Assembly (NCBI RefSeq): GCF_014762745.1
Contig: NZ_JABURJ010000134.1
Location: 1-32,749, forward strand
DNA length: 32,749 nucleotides
Direction of reading: 5' to 3'
Source: Kangiella sp.
GTDB lineage: Bacteria; Pseudomonadota; Gammaproteobacteria; Enterobacterales; Kangiellaceae
The notes under the pieces were generated by a model. The model saw only the letters and a list, made by a program, of their open reading frames with translations. It was not told the DNA's origin and did not search any database. The first letter of the stretch is position 1. Every line of letters starts with the position of its first letter. The position numbers and the translations under genes were made by a program. Positions 9,741-18,659 of this stretch are shown here, piece after piece.

Positions 9741-10760
9741 TCAATAGTGGCGGTTATAAAAAAGCCTGGCTGGGACTGGAGAATCAAGACTGCCAATCAG
9801 TTCGAACCTGTGTGAACTGGGCAGCAAAGGGTTAAGCTCATCCATTAATTGCCAGCAGTTCTCTGCTTTATCAATAATGGGCAGGAGCATATTACGGGTT
9901 TCCAGTTCATCCACATACCAAGCAAGGGTTTCTTGCAGATCAGCAAGAGGCGACTTCTTGTGGATAATCAGTGTGCCATCCTGGTAGTTGTTCCACTGTT
10001 TGGCGGTGACCTGACCAGAGTCTAAAAATGTGTCAATCACTAAAGTATCCAGCTCAATGCTGAATTGATAGTTTTGTTGTTCGATAGCTGCCTCAATCTG
10101 CTCATCGCTATAGTGAGCGCCTTGTTTGGCCGCCATATTTTTAACTTCTTCGGCAGTCATGCCCCGATCAAGTCGCCAGTCCATTTCTTTGGCGTATGCA
10201 TCCTCAAAAAACGAGACAAAATCACCTGGAAAAGCAGTACGAATACCGGCAGTTCTTTGCTCGAGTAAATGCAGGGCTTCAGCAAGTGTGGTTTCGGCAG
10301 GCAAAAAATGCTTTTCTTCGCCTGGCGGATGATCAAGACCATCGCCAGCGGGAGCTGTACTGTAGGTAACATTGAGTTTATCTTTGCTGGTGGCAACAAC
10401 GTCGAAAAAACAGCCTATAATATGCGAATAAATCACAATGGTTATATCTCTGCTGGCATTCGTTGCCGCATAAATAGAAGTCTGATCAATCTCGGGGATC
10501 AGGTAGTAACCAATGGTGTTGAAGTCTAACTTTTGGCATTGGCTGACCAGCTCATGAAACTCAGCATCATCGATGTCCTGAGCAGCAATAGATTCCAGGT
10601 GGAGGCGGGCTGGTTGGGCAAGTTGACCATGTTCCAATGCCTTGGCGAGGTGTTTACCAAGCTTGATGCGTAAATAGAACTTGAACCCATAGTAGGCAAG
10701 GATGAGTAAGACAATGATGCTGACAACAGCAATTCCTATTATCTGAAAGAAAGTTGACAC
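9741..10760 (-). CDS. Hypothetical membrane-anchored protein
   Basis: A 339-residue protein I do not recognise. One strong transmembrane helix spans about residues 7-30 (IIGIAVVSIIVLLILAYYG), followed by FKFYLRIKLGKHLAKAL, so positive charge after the helix places the large C-terminal part in the cytoplasm. The soluble part is acidic and helical, with a conserved-looking block around DWRLDRGMTAEEVKNMAAKQ and no catalytic motif I can name. It starts at a GTG with an excellent ribosome site (AAGGAG, 6-base gap). A TTGACA box lies upstream on the same strand. Codon use matches the neighbours, so no sign of recent transfer. Confidence 0.75.
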   Translation of the reverse strand: MSTFFQIIGIAVVSIIVLLILAYYGFKFYLRIKLGKHLAKALEHGQLAQPARLHLESIAAQDIDDAEFHELVSQCQKLDFNTIGYYLIPEIDQTSIYAATNASRDITIVIYSHIIGCFFDVVATSKDKLNVTYSTAPAGDGLDHPPGEEKHFLPAETTLAEALHLLEQRTAGIRTAFPGDFVSFFEDAYAKEMDWRLDRGMTAEEVKNMAAKQGAHYSDEQIEAAIEQQNYQFSIELDTLVIDTFLDSGQVTAKQWNNYQDGTLIIHKKSPLADLQETLAWYVDELETRNMLLPIIDKAENCWQLMDELNPLLPSSHRFELIGSLDSPVPARLFYNRHY

Positions 10761-10801
10761 CTTTAGCTCCTTATTGAGGCTTCTAATTATTGTTCCATTG
10801 T

Positions 10802-10830
10802 AAACTAGTGAAATGGTTCGGGTGTGTCAA
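10802..10830 (-). promoter_or_regulatory. Candidate promoter for the hypothetical membrane protein
   Basis: On the minus strand a perfect TTGACA (10830-10825) is followed after 17 bases by TAGTTT (10807-10802). A better -10 look-alike, TACAAT (10802-10797), is 22 bases away. It faces the GTG start at 10760. Confidence 0.45.
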
Positions 10831-10903
10831 TAAATTAAGGGCTGAATAGAGTAAATTTCAGGCATAGATGTTAGAATGGCGTCAATTTTATCGGTTTCAA
10901 ATG

Positions 10904-10920
10904 ACCTGCCATAAGCAGGT
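10904..10920 (+). other. Small hairpin in the kbl leader
   Basis: ACCTGC (10904-10909) and GCAGGT (10915-10920) form a 6-pair stem with a 5-base loop, 24 bases before the kbl start. TAGAAT at 10872-10877 could be a -10 box. Regulatory role unproven. Confidence 0.35.
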
Positions 10921-10944
10921 GTCCAATATTCAAAAGGTTATTTC

Positions 10945-12141
10945 ATGAATCAAGAATTTCTCAAGCATATCCAGCAGAACATTGACGAAGTTAAAGAAGC
11001 AGGCCTCTATAAAAAAGAAAGGGTCATCGACTCGCAACAGGCAGCGGATATTCATGTCACAACAGGCGAGAATGTTCTGAACTTCTGCGCCAATAACTAT
11101 CTCGGTTTGGCTAACAGCCCTGAGTTGATTAAAGCTGGTCAGGAAGCGCTGGACCATTATGGTTACGGCATGGCTTCGGTGCGCTTCATCTGCGGTACTC
11201 AGGATGTGCACAAAAAGCTGGAAAAACGCATCAGCGATTTCCTGGGTATGGAAGATACCATTCTTTATTCTTCATGTTTTGATGCCAATGGTGGTTTGTT
11301 TGAAACATTGCTGGATGCCGAAGATGCCGTGATTTCTGATGCACTGAATCATGCTTCTATTATTGATGGTGTACGTTTGTGTAAAGCTAAACGTTACCGT
11401 TATGCCAATAACGATATGGCTGATCTGGAAAAACAACTTCAGCAGGCGGATGCCGATGGCGCCCGTTATAAGCTGATTGTTACCGATGGTGTCTTTTCAA
11501 TGGACGGCATTATCGCTGATCTTAAGTCGGTGTGTGATCTGGCCGATAAATACAACGCGTTGGTTATGGTTGATGATTCACATGCGGTTGGCTTTATCGG
11601 TGAGAAAGGCAAAGGCTCGCATGAATTCTGCGATGTGATGGGTCGAGTGGATATTATTACTGGTACTCTAGGTAAAGCACTTGGTGGTGCATCTGGCGGT
11701 TACACCTCAGCGAGTAAAGAAGTAGTTGAATGGTTACGTCAACGTTCGCGTCCGTATCTGTTCTCTAATACCTTGGCGCCGGTGATTGCCGCGGCCAGCT
11801 TAAAAGTATTAGACATGTTGGAAAATGGTGACGAGCTACGTCAAAAGCTGCGTCATAACAGCGAATACTTCCGCGAGAAAATGACTTCGTTAGGCTTTGA
11901 GTTAGTGCCTGGTGAGCATCCGATTATTCCGGTGATGTTGGGTGATGCTTCTTTGGCCAGCAAGTTTGCAGACATGATGCTTAAAGAGGGTATTTATGTT
12001 ATCGGCTTCTCCTTCCCGGTAGTACCAAAAGGTCAGGCGCGAATTCGAACGCAAATGTCAGCCGCGCATAATATTGAACACATTGATCGCGCTATTGCCG
12101 CTTTTGAAAAAGTCGGCAAAGAATTGGGCGTTATAAAATAA
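10945..12141 (+). CDS. kbl: 2-amino-3-ketobutyrate CoA ligase (glycine C-acetyltransferase)
   Basis: A PLP enzyme of 398 residues, the same length as in E. coli. It splits 2-amino-3-ketobutyrate with CoA into glycine and acetyl-CoA, the second step of threonine breakdown. The PLP lysine is Lys244 in [15 protein letters not shown]. Other class elements are [46 protein letters not shown] and [24 protein letters not shown] precedes the ATG. Its product partner tdh follows 127 bases downstream; the gap is mostly a palindromic repeat. Confidence 0.97.
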   Translation: MNQEFLKHIQQNIDEVKEAGLYKKERVIDSQQAADIHVTTGENVLNFCANNYLGLANSPELIKAGQEALDHYGYGMASVRFICGTQDVHKKLEKRISDFLGMEDTILYSSCFDANGGLFETLLDAEDAVISDALNHASIIDGVRLCKAKRYRYANNDMADLEKQLQQADADGARYKLIVTDGVFSMDGIIADLKSVCDLADKYNALVMVDDSHAVGFIGEKGKGSHEFCDVMGRVDIITGTLGKALGGASGGYTSASKEVVEWLRQRSRPYLFSNTLAPVIAAASLKVLDMLENGDELRQKLRHNSEYFREKMTSLGFELVPGEHPIIPVMLGDASLASKFADMMLKEGIYVIGFSFPVVPKGQARIRTQMSAAHNIEHIDRAIAAFEKVGKELGVIK

Positions 12142-12146
12142 ACCTA

Positions 12147-12218
12147 TCATTGCGAGCCTGCAAGGCAGGCGTGGCAATCTGGTGAAAGAGATTGCCGCGG
12201 CCAAAGGCCTCGCAATGA
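12147..12218 (+). repeat. CATTGCGAG-type palindromic repeat with cloverleaf fold
   Basis: The 72-base unit closes on itself with TCATTGCGAG (12147-12156) and CTCGCAATGA (12209-12218). Inside are three more stems: GCCTG/CAGGC, GGCAATCT/AGATTGCC, and GGCC-AAA-GGCC. The result resembles a four-way cloverleaf. Sequences with the same termini are common between genes of many proteobacteria. Here it lies between kbl and tdh and ends before GTGTTTTTC, so it may partly stop transcription or protect the upstream message. Confidence 0.85.
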
Positions 12219-12268
12219 CGTGCGTGTTTTTCAGTTACGTATTCAACAGGTAAACAATAGAGAAACCT

Positions 12269-13294
12269 ATGAAAACATTAAGCAAGGCCAAAGCCGAAAA
12301 AGGTATTTGGATGGTCGATCAGCCTAGACCTGAGCTAGGCCATAATGACGTATTAATCAAGATTAAGAAAACTGCAATCTGCGGCACTGATATGCACATT
12401 TATCACTGGGATGAGTGGGCGCAGAACACCATTCCAGTGCCGATGACGGTTGGTCATGAGTATGTGGGTGTGATCGAAGAAGTCGGTCAGGAAGTGAAAG
12501 GTTTCAAAATTGGCGATCGCGTTTCAGGTGAAGGTCATATTACCTGCGGTGTCTGTCGTAATTGTCGTGCTGGCCGTCGTCACTTGTGTCGCAATACCGT
12601 CGGAGTTGGTGTTAATCGCCCCGGTGCTTTTGGCGAGTATCTGGTGATTCCCGCCGAGAACGCCTATAAAATTCCAGATGATATTTCTGATGAAGTCGCT
12701 TCAATTCTCGACCCACTTGGCAACGCAGCACATACCGCCTTGTCTTTTGATCTGGTCGGTGAAGATGTGCTGATTACTGGTGCCGGCCCGATTGGTATTA
12801 TGGCCGCCGCCATTGCCCGTCATGCCGGAGCTCGCCATGTAGTCATCACAGATATTAACGACTATCGTCTGGACTTAGCTAAGCAGATGGGTGCAACGCG
12901 CACGGTAAATGTCAGCCAGGAAAAACTGGAAGATGTGATGAAGGAAATTGGTATGAAAGAAGGCTTCGATGTTGGCCTTGAAATGTCTGGTGTTCCTTCG
13001 GCATTTCGATCCATGCTACAAACCATTAATCATGGCGGCAAAATTGCCATGTTAGGTATTCCTTCAAGCGACTTGGCCATCGACTGGAATCAGGTGATCT
13101 TTAAAGGCCTTATCATTAAAGGTATCTATGGCCGCGAAATGTATGAAACCTGGTACAAGATGATTGCCATGTTGCAGTCTGGCTTGGATGTTTCGCCAAT
13201 CATTACTCACCGTTTTAAGATTGATGAGTTTGAAACGGGCTTTGAAACTATGGCTAGTGGTCAGTCTGGTAAAGTGGTTTTGAGTTGGGATTGA
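12269..13294 (+). CDS. tdh: L-threonine 3-dehydrogenase
   Basis: A zinc-dependent, NAD-linked dehydrogenase of 341 residues, equal to the E. coli enzyme, giving 2-amino-3-ketobutyrate for Kbl. Catalytic zinc ligands are Cys38 ([14 protein letters not shown]) and His63-Glu64 (VGHEYVG). Structural zinc ligands Cys93, Cys96, Cys99 and Cys107 lie in [16 protein letters not shown]. The nucleotide-binding loop is [20 protein letters not shown]. Normal operon order is kbl then tdh; here a palindromic repeat splits them. Confidence 0.97.
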   Translation: MKTLSKAKAEKGIWMVDQPRPELGHNDVLIKIKKTAICGTDMHIYHWDEWAQNTIPVPMTVGHEYVGVIEEVGQEVKGFKIGDRVSGEGHITCGVCRNCRAGRRHLCRNTVGVGVNRPGAFGEYLVIPAENAYKIPDDISDEVASILDPLGNAAHTALSFDLVGEDVLITGAGPIGIMAAAIARHAGARHVVITDINDYRLDLAKQMGATRTVNVSQEKLEDVMKEIGMKEGFDVGLEMSGVPSAFRSMLQTINHGGKIAMLGIPSSDLAIDWNQVIFKGLIIKGIYGREMYETWYKMIAMLQSGLDVSPIITHRFKIDEFETGFETMASGQSGKVVLSWD

Positions 13295-13309
13295 TAGGAA
13301 TAATTTAGA

Positions 13310-13771
13310 TTGATTTCACTGCGCTGGCGAAGCTGGAATGGGTTATCCAAAAAAGAGTTGTATGACGTATTGCAACTTCGCTTAGCTGTGTTCTGCGTTG
13401 AGCAGAATTGTCCCTATCAGGATCTTGATGGTCTGGATAAACAGGCTATGCATTTGTTGGCTTATGATGATGGCAAACTGGTTGGTTATTTGCGTTTGTT
13501 TGAGTCGCTGGAGCATTATCATGGTTTGGCGGCGATTGGTCGGGTTTGCATCGAACAATCAGCGCGTAAGAAAGGGCTGGCAAGAGAGATGATGGAGCTG
13601 GCGTTGAATTACAGCGATCAACATTTTGCTAAAAATATTAAAATCAGCGCGCAAGAATATCTTGAGAATTTTTATTCAAGTTTAGATTTTGTCACGGTAA
13701 CGGAACCCTATCTCGAAGACGGCATCCCACATATCGGCATGATACGACAATACGAGGAAAACGATGCTTAA
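13310..13771 (+). CDS. elaA: GNAT acetyltransferase, ElaA type
   Basis: A 153-residue acetyltransferase of the Gcn5-related superfamily; substrate unknown. The N-terminal pattern LYDVLQLRLAVFCVEQNCPYQDLDGLD is characteristic of ElaA, followed by the acetyl-CoA region GRVCIEQSARKKGLAREMM. The start is a TTG with AGGA 10 bases upstream; the only nearby alternatives would cut into the conserved N-terminus. It begins 15 bases after tdh and its last 8 bases overlap the rhomboid gene, so it is co-transcribed with that gene. Confidence 0.88.
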   Translation: MISLRWRSWNGLSKKELYDVLQLRLAVFCVEQNCPYQDLDGLDKQAMHLLAYDDGKLVGYLRLFESLEHYHGLAAIGRVCIEQSARKKGLAREMMELALNYSDQHFAKNIKISAQEYLENFYSSLDFVTVTEPYLEDGIPHIGMIRQYEENDA

Positions 13772-14357
13772 AGATTTTTTGGCGCAAGCCGGCTGGATGA
13801 CTAAAACCCTGGTTGGTATTTCAGTTTTGGTTAGTATTTTGACCATGTCAGGGACTAATGATTATACCAAGTTGTTTTGGTTTGATTGGGATTTGATCCA
13901 GCAGGGACAAGTACACCGTCTTATCACGCCAATTTTTTTGCACTTTATGCTTGGTGCTTACCCCATTCACTTGTTATTTAATATGATGTGGCTATGGGAT
14001 CAGGGTGGCTCAATTGAGAAAGCAAAAAGTGCTTGGTATTTATTAGCGATAGTCTTAATTACTGCCTTATTATCAAATTTTGGCCAGTTCTACGTTGGAT
14101 ACCTCATGGATGACCCAAATAAATTTGGTGGTATGTCGGGCGTGGTGTATGGTTTGTTGGGCTTTAACTTTATACGTCGCCGTTATGACCCCTTCTTCCC
14201 AGTGCATGTCCATCCCGGTTTGATGCAGTTTATGTTGTTATGGTTAGTGTTAGGCTTTACCGGATTGCTGGGCAATATCGCTAACGCCGCACACTTAATC
14301 GGCCTGCTCAGTGGCGGCCTGTTGGGTTATATCACTGCAAAAACAAGAGGCTTGTAA
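13764..14357 (+). CDS. Rhomboid-family intramembrane serine protease
   Basis: A 197-residue polytopic membrane protease core. The catalytic pair is visible: Ser125 in FGGMSGVVYGLLG and His177 in NAAHLIGLLSGG. The oxyanion side is supplied by HLLFNMMWLW (His69, Asn73). About six hydrophobic helices span the length. It lacks the N-terminal cytoplasmic domain of E. coli GlpG (276 residues). It is followed within 10 bases by glpE, echoing the glpE-glpG neighbourhood of enterobacteria, but I leave the symbol open. Substrate unknown. Confidence 0.9.
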   Translation: MLKDFLAQAGWMTKTLVGISVLVSILTMSGTNDYTKLFWFDWDLIQQGQVHRLITPIFLHFMLGAYPIHLLFNMMWLWDQGGSIEKAKSAWYLLAIVLITALLSNFGQFYVGYLMDDPNKFGGMSGVVYGLLGFNFIRRRYDPFFPVHVHPGLMQFMLLWLVLGFTGLLGNIANAAHLIGLLSGGLLGYITAKTRGL

Positions 14358-14367
14358 GAGAAAGGAT

Positions 14368-14676
14368 ATGTTTAAACGAATCAGTATTGAAGATACCAAA
14401 CAGCTAATGCAAGACAAGGAAGTTTTGCTGGCCGATATTCGTGATCCGCAATCATATGCAGCTGGGCATATGCCTAATGCAAAAAATATCAATAACCAGA
14501 ATGCTGCCGAGTTTATTCAAGAGTCAGATAAAGATAAGCCATTAGTCGTCGTCTGTTATCATGGCAATAGTAGCCAGCCAGCAGCACAGTATTTTGCCGC
14601 CAATGGTTTTAAAGAAGTCTATAGCATGGACGGTGGCTTTGAGTTGTGGAAACTGAATAATCCGGTGGAGCGTTAG
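14368..14676 (+). CDS. glpE: Thiosulfate sulfurtransferase GlpE
   Basis: A single-domain rhodanese of 102 residues that moves sulfane sulfur from thiosulfate to acceptors such as cyanide or thioredoxin. The active loop VVCYHGNSSQPAAQYF with Cys63 is nearly the E. coli GlpE sequence, and SMDGGFELWK closes the domain. The ATG at 14368 is preferred over the open frame reaching back to 14311 because AAAGG lies just upstream and homology begins there. Located 10 bases after the rhomboid gene on the same strand. Confidence 0.92.
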   Translation: MFKRISIEDTKQLMQDKEVLLADIRDPQSYAAGHMPNAKNINNQNAAEFIQESDKDKPLVVVCYHGNSSQPAAQYFAANGFKEVYSMDGGFELWKLNNPVER

Positions 14677-14692
14677 CTGTTTCCTGTCTTTA

Positions 14693-14926
14693 TCACGCCG
14701 AAAAACTTTCTATCGGATCGGGTGGAAGTTCATCAGTCAGAATTTCTCTGGCACGAATATAGTTCTCCTCATCAACCATCAATGGAACTTCGCCAATAGT
14801 GAAGGAAGCAGTGCTGAGGGAATGTTCGTGCAGTATGGTGGCATGAATGCCATGGGATTCAAGGAGGCCACGGGCGATGTGCGCCTGCATGGTATTGGGA
14901 TAAGTTTCGACGACCACTAATGACAT
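14693..14926 (-). CDS. DUF2007 family small protein
   Basis: A 77-residue protein with the DUF2007 pattern: VVVETYPNTMQAHIARGLLESHGI at the start, a middle strand region and EVPLMVDEENYIRAREIL. The family is named as putative signal-transducing from its ferredoxin-like fold, with no proven role. The start is certain: an ideal ribosome site (AAGGAGGT) lies four bases before the ATG. It converges with glpE, with only 16 bases between the stops. Confidence 0.85.
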   Translation of the reverse strand: MSLVVVETYPNTMQAHIARGLLESHGIHATILHEHSLSTASFTIGEVPLMVDEENYIRAREILTDELPPDPIESFSA

Positions 14927-14986
14927 AAAAACCTCCTTGGTTAAGAGTTATTAAGCCATGAAGATAAGCCAAATGCAATTGAGATT

Positions 14987-15014
14987 GTAGGGACAAGTCA
15001 TGACTTGTCCGTAC
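14987..15014 (+). repeat. Perfect palindrome, GTAGGGACAAGTC type
   Basis: GGACAAGTCA (14991-15000) is followed at once by its reverse complement TGACTTGTCC (15001-15010), flanked by GTAG and GTAC. The first of three unlike palindromes packed into the 316-base gap between the DUF2007 gene and ahpF. Confidence 0.7.
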
Positions 15015-15026
15015 CAAAAGCTAGTC

Positions 15027-15133
15027 GTAGGTTGGGATGTACCCTTAGGGCAGGATCAGCGAAGCGCATCACAACATATCCGAATCGACGATACCTAAGT
15101 TGTTGGGATTCACTGTGTTCATCACCAACCTAC
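15027..15133 (+). repeat. GTAGGTTGGG-type inverted repeat element
   Basis: Bounded by GTAGGTTGG (15027-15035) and CCAACCTAC (15125-15133), with an internal AGCGAAGCGCATCACAACA. Elements of this outline are dispersed in many proteobacteria and cyanobacteria. No open reading frame of note. Confidence 0.7.
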
Positions 15134-15152
15134 AAATAAATTGTCATTAAAA

Positions 15153-15174
15153 GGGCGGACACGTAGGTCCGCCC
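15153..15174 (+). repeat. GC-rich palindrome, GGGCGGAC type
   Basis: GGGCGGAC (15153-15160) and GTCCGCCC (15167-15174) pair around ACGTAG, followed by CCTACC. A further short dispersed palindrome of a kind seen in other genomes. Confidence 0.65.
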
Positions 15175-15191
15175 CTACCAGAAGATGAATA

Positions 15192-15216
15192 AAAAAAGCG
15201 GGCACTTTGGCCCGCC
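15192..15216 (-). terminator. Intrinsic terminator of ahpF
   Basis: On the minus strand GCGGGC (15216-15211) pairs with GCCCGC (15204-15199), followed by seven T residues (15198-15192). It lies 27 bases after the ahpF stop. Confidence 0.9.
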
Positions 15217-15242
15217 ATGACTAACTCAACAAGAATAAGTAT

Positions 15243-16853
15243 TTATGCTGCTGCCGATTGGCTTGATTGATGATCCTGGTACATGGCTTCAAGCTTCGCA
15301 GAATTGGCCAACAGGTACTCAAAAGAAGCCAGTGATGCTTTAGCGCCTTCGCCCATGGCGACTACGATCTGCTTGTATGGGACCGTGGTCACATCACCGC
15401 AGGCGTAGATACCGGGCTGTGAGGTTTCGCATTTTTCGTTGATGACTACTTCGCCAAAGCGAGTCAGCTCAACCACATCACCCAGGAACTTGCTGTTAGG
15501 TACCAGACCGATCTGTACAAAAACACCATCCAGCTTCAAGCTGTGCAACGCTTCTGTAGCGCGATCCTGATATTCAATCGCTGAAACCTTGCCGTTATCA
15601 GCATGGATTTCTTTGGTCGCAACATTACGCAGGATCTTAATATTGTCACGGGCTTCTGCCTGATCTACTAATACCTTATCCGCTTTCAGTTCTGGCATGA
15701 ATTCAAATACAGTGACTGATTTTACGATGCCCGCCAAATCAAGCGCAGCTTCAATACCTGAGTTACCGCCGCCGATTACCGCCACATCTTTTCCTTTAAA
15801 GAAAGGACCATCGCAGTGCGGACAGTAAGCAACACCATTACCGATGTTTTCTTTCTCGCCTGGAATACCCAGTTCACGCCATTTAGCACCAGTGGCGATG
15901 ATCAGGGTTTTACTATCAATCACTTCACCAGATGATAAAGTCACACTTTTAATATCGCCCTGGTCAATGTCAGTTACGCGTAAATGTTCTTTGACCGTGA
16001 CGTCATAATCATTCAGGTGTGCCTGCAAAGCACCTGACAATTCTGGGCCGGTAGTCTTTGGTACGGAAATCAGGTTTTCAATACCCATGGTGTCTTTGAC
16101 CTGACCACCGATACGGTCAGCAATCAAGGTGACTTTAAGACCTTTGCGAGCACTGTAAATGGCTGCGCCAACGCCTGCCGGGCCACCGCCGATAACAACC
16201 ACATCCTGCAATGGCATCTTTTCGCCAGCACCTGCCTTGGCAATGCTGGGATCTTTTTCCAGCAATTTATCAATCAGTTCGGCTGCCGTGACTTTGCCGT
16301 TAGCGAATAGTTCACCGTTCAGGTAAACACTGGGCACGCCTTGGATGTCGCGTTCTTTGACCATGTCCTGGAATAGGCCACCGTCAATCATCTCTGCCTC
16401 AATGTTAGGGTTTAACAGAGCAAACTGATTGAGGGCCTGTACCACGTCGGGACAGTTGTGGCAGCTCAAGCTGATGAAAACTTCAAACTTCATTGGTTGC
16501 TGTACATTGGCGACCATCTTCTTCAATGATTCATCCAGCTTCACTGGGCTACCGGCTGCCTGTAATACCACCAGTACTAATGAGTTGAACTCATGACCAG
16601 ATGGAATACCTGAGAAACGGATACCTGTATCCTTGCCATCTGCCTCGAGAATAAAGCTGATCGGACTGCGCACCTGATCAGACAGGTCACGTTCTTCAAG
16701 TTGCAGCTTGTCGCTAACGCTGACAAAGCTGGTTAAGAATTCTTTAAGTTCGTTTCGTTTTGAGTGCTCACCGGTTTGCAAAACGAAAGTCACCGTCTTT
16801 TGCATCTTGGCGGTATAGCCTTTTAAGGCTTCTAAAATTTGGTTATTCAACAT
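15243..16853 (-). CDS. ahpF: Alkyl hydroperoxide reductase subunit F
   Basis: A flavoprotein of 536 residues that takes electrons from NADH and reduces the peroxidase AhpC. An N-terminal thioredoxin-like tandem domain carries CHNC ([12 protein letters not shown]). The FAD-binding motif is [20 protein letters not shown], the redox disulfide is CPHC in [12 protein letters not shown], and the NAD site is [19 protein letters not shown]. The frame is open for 14 more codons upstream, but [13 protein letters not shown] matches the family N-terminus and AAAGGTG precedes that ATG. Downstream of ahpC on the same strand and probably under OxyR control through the ahpC promoter. Confidence 0.95.
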   Translation of the reverse strand: MLNNQILEALKGYTAKMQKTVTFVLQTGEHSKRNELKEFLTSFVSVSDKLQLEERDLSDQVRSPISFILEADGKDTGIRFSGIPSGHEFNSLVLVVLQAAGSPVKLDESLKKMVANVQQPMKFEVFISLSCHNCPDVVQALNQFALLNPNIEAEMIDGGLFQDMVKERDIQGVPSVYLNGELFANGKVTAAELIDKLLEKDPSIAKAGAGEKMPLQDVVVIGGGPAGVGAAIYSARKGLKVTLIADRIGGQVKDTMGIENLISVPKTTGPELSGALQAHLNDYDVTVKEHLRVTDIDQGDIKSVTLSSGEVIDSKTLIIATGAKWRELGIPGEKENIGNGVAYCPHCDGPFFKGKDVAVIGGGNSGIEAALDLAGIVKSVTVFEFMPELKADKVLVDQAEARDNIKILRNVATKEIHADNGKVSAIEYQDRATEALHSLKLDGVFVQIGLVPNSKFLGDVVELTRFGEVVINEKCETSQPGIYACGDVTTVPYKQIVVAMGEGAKASLASFEYLLANSAKLEAMYQDHQSSQSAAA

Positions 16854-16891
16854 TGGGATTACACCTTTGTCTTGCGTTGGTTGGATATTTC

Positions 16892-16971
16892 CCACCCAGC
16901 ATCGGCTCTATAGATAAAATGCTGGGTGGAAAATGCTCAAGCTCCGGAGAGCTGGCTGGCCGAAGCCAGCC
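16892..16971 (-). promoter_or_regulatory. Hairpin cluster between ahpC and ahpF
   Basis: Read on the minus strand, the first stem is GGCTGGC-TTCG-GCCAGCC (16971-16954), a 7-pair stem capped by the very stable UUCG loop. A second is AGCTC/GAGCT (about 16952-16939). A third pairs CCACCCAGCAT with ATGCTGGGTGG (16929-16919 with 16902-16892). None has a clear T run, so they fit partial termination, processing or protection of the ahpC message, giving more AhpC than AhpF. That role is inference. Confidence 0.65.
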
Positions 16972-16988
16972 AAGGGTCTAAAGTAAGC

Positions 16989-17552
16989 TTAGATTTTGCC
17001 TACCAGGTCTAATGAAGGAGCAAGAGTTTCTTCGCCTTCTTTCCAGGCTGCTGGGCAAACTTGACCTGGGTTGTTGCGAACGTATTGAGCGGCTTTAATT
17101 TTACGAACCAACTCTTTTGCGTCACGGCCAACACCTTCAGCAGTGATTTCCATAACCTGGATTACGCCATCAGGGTCAACCACGAAAGTACCGCGGTCTG
17201 CAAGACCTTGACCTTCGCGCATAACGTCGAAGTTACGAGTGATTTCACCAGTTGGGTCACCGATCATGGCATAGTTGATTTTGCCGATAGTGTCTGAAGT
17301 TTCGTGCCATGCTTTGTGCGTGAAGTGAGTGTCAGTTGATACTGAGAAAACTTCTACGCCACGGCTTTGAAGCTCTTCGTAGTGATCAGCAAGGTCGCCA
17401 AGCTCGGTAGGACATACGAAAGTAAAGTCAGCTGGGTAGAAGAAAAATACTGCCCACTTGCCTTCGATGTCTTTGTTAGAAACTTCAACGAATTCACCAT
17501 TTTTAAAGGCTGTCGCTTTAAATGGTTTAATTTCAGTGTTAATTAGTGCCAT
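16989..17552 (-). CDS. ahpC: Alkyl hydroperoxide reductase subunit C (peroxiredoxin)
   Basis: A typical two-Cys peroxiredoxin of 187 residues that reduces hydrogen peroxide and organic peroxides in the cytoplasm. The peroxidatic cysteine is Cys47 in [10 protein letters not shown] and the resolving cysteine Cys166 in [21 protein letters not shown] and the whole length match the enterobacterial AhpC class. AGGAG lies 9 bases before the ATG. Divergent from oxyR, with a 142-base shared control region. Confidence 0.97.
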   Translation of the reverse strand: MALINTEIKPFKATAFKNGEFVEVSNKDIEGKWAVFFFYPADFTFVCPTELGDLADHYEELQSRGVEVFSVSTDTHFTHKAWHETSDTIGKINYAMIGDPTGEITRNFDVMREGQGLADRGTFVVDPDGVIQVMEITAEGVGRDAKELVRKIKAAQYVRNNPGQVCPAAWKEGEETLAPSLDLVGKI

Positions 17553-17645
17553 AGTTAGGATCTCCTAATAGTATTAATAAGTAATTGACTTCGGGGACTA
17601 CTTTAATGTTTGATGGATGATAAGTAAATTTGGATATATTGAAGT

Positions 17646-17670
17646 TTATGTTCTAAAATACTGAACATAA
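17646..17670. promoter_or_regulatory. Candidate OxyR operator between ahpC and oxyR
   Basis: A perfect inverted repeat TTATGTTC (17646-17653) and GAACATAA (17663-17670) around nine bases lies in the shared ahpC/oxyR control region, 25 bases before the oxyR start. LysR-type regulators commonly bind such dyads next to their own divergent gene. The sequence does not show the full four-part ATAG/CTAT OxyR consensus, so the assignment rests on position and symmetry. Confidence 0.5.
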
Positions 17671-17694
17671 GTCACGAACTTTAGGGTGTACCCC

Positions 17695-18597
17695 ATGCTT
17701 TCATTCAAACAGCTCACTTATGCTCTGGCAGCCGAAGAAACCTTACACTTCAAGAAGGCAGCCGATAAATGCCATGTTAGCCAGTCCGCTCTAAGCACAG
17801 CCCTTAGTCAGCTGGAAGAGCAGCTGGGGGTACAGATATTCGAGCGTGATAATAAAAAGGTGCTGGTAACACCGATTGGCCGCGAGGTATTAGATAGAGC
17901 CCGTGAGATCGTGGCGCAGGTCAATTCATTGCAAAACCTGTCTTCCAGTCTGAAAGAACCATTAAGTTTCCCCTTGTCTGTTGGGGTGATTCCGACCATT
18001 GCGCCTTATTTATTACCCAAAATGTTCCCTATTCTGAACCAGCGCTTCCCTAATGCAGAGCTGAGGATTGTCGAAGAGCAATCTCATGTGCTGGTAGATA
18101 AGGTGCGTAAAGGGGAGCTGGATACGGCGATACTGGCGCTACCTTATGACTGCAATGGGCTTTTAACACTTGAGTTCTGGCAGGAGGATTTTTTCTGGGT
18201 GACCTTAAAAGGTGATAAATACAGCCAGCAGAAGGAAATCACCAGCGACGAGATGATGCACAGCAACCTGATGCTGCTTAAAGAAGGACATTGCCTGAAG
18301 GACCATATTCTGGATGCCTGTAAATTAAGCGAAGAGCAGACCGAACATGGTTTTGGCGCAACCAGCCTCAACACTCTGATACAAATGGTGCTGGGCAAGC
18401 TTGGAACGACACTGATCCCGGAGATGGCATTGGAACAGCTCATTTCGCAGAATAAAGAATTAACTGCCGTGCATTTAAAAGAACCGGGTCCGCATCGTCG
18501 TATCGCCTTTATTATCCGCCCAAACTTTACCCGCCTGTCCAGTGTGGAAGCCTTAAAAGACGTATGTAAAAATGCGCTGGCGGATAAGAGCGCTTAG
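17695..18597 (+). CDS. oxyR: Hydrogen-peroxide sensing regulator OxyR
   Basis: A LysR-family activator of 300 residues. The N-terminal helix-turn-helix spans about residues 2-60 (FKQLTYALAAEETLHFKKAADKCHVSQSALS, in sequence elements). The redox pair is present: Cys200 in LLKEGHC and Cys209, nine residues later in LKDHILDAC, the same spacing as Cys199-Cys208 of E. coli OxyR. The ATG at 17695 is chosen over a GTG at 17686 because AGGGTG sits 6 bases before it and it opens the family N-terminus. Divergent from ahpC/ahpF, its expected targets. Confidence 0.94.
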   Translation: MLSFKQLTYALAAEETLHFKKAADKCHVSQSALSTALSQLEEQLGVQIFERDNKKVLVTPIGREVLDRAREIVAQVNSLQNLSSSLKEPLSFPLSVGVIPTIAPYLLPKMFPILNQRFPNAELRIVEEQSHVLVDKVRKGELDTAILALPYDCNGLLTLEFWQEDFFWVTLKGDKYSQQKEITSDEMMHSNLMLLKEGHCLKDHILDACKLSEEQTEHGFGATSLNTLIQMVLGKLGTTLIPEMALEQLISQNKELTAVHLKEPGPHRRIAFIIRPNFTRLSSVEALKDVCKNALADKSA

Positions 18598-18600
18598 CAG

Positions 18601-18630
18601 TTGGGTAATGTGATTGAGATCCAGTACAAT
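18601..18630 (+). promoter_or_regulatory. Candidate promoter for ubiC
   Basis: TTGGGT (18601-18606) and TACAAT (18625-18630) are 18 bases apart, 30 bases before the ubiC ATG. Confidence 0.45.
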
Positions 18631-18659
18631 GACTCCACTTTAGTTTAGGCTGGCAACTG

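Noticed and set aside
12147-12218. tRNA gene, because of the cloverleaf outline
   Set aside because: No CCA-adjacent acceptor stem of 7 pairs, no T-loop or anticodon-loop signature; the termini match a known type of dispersed repeat.
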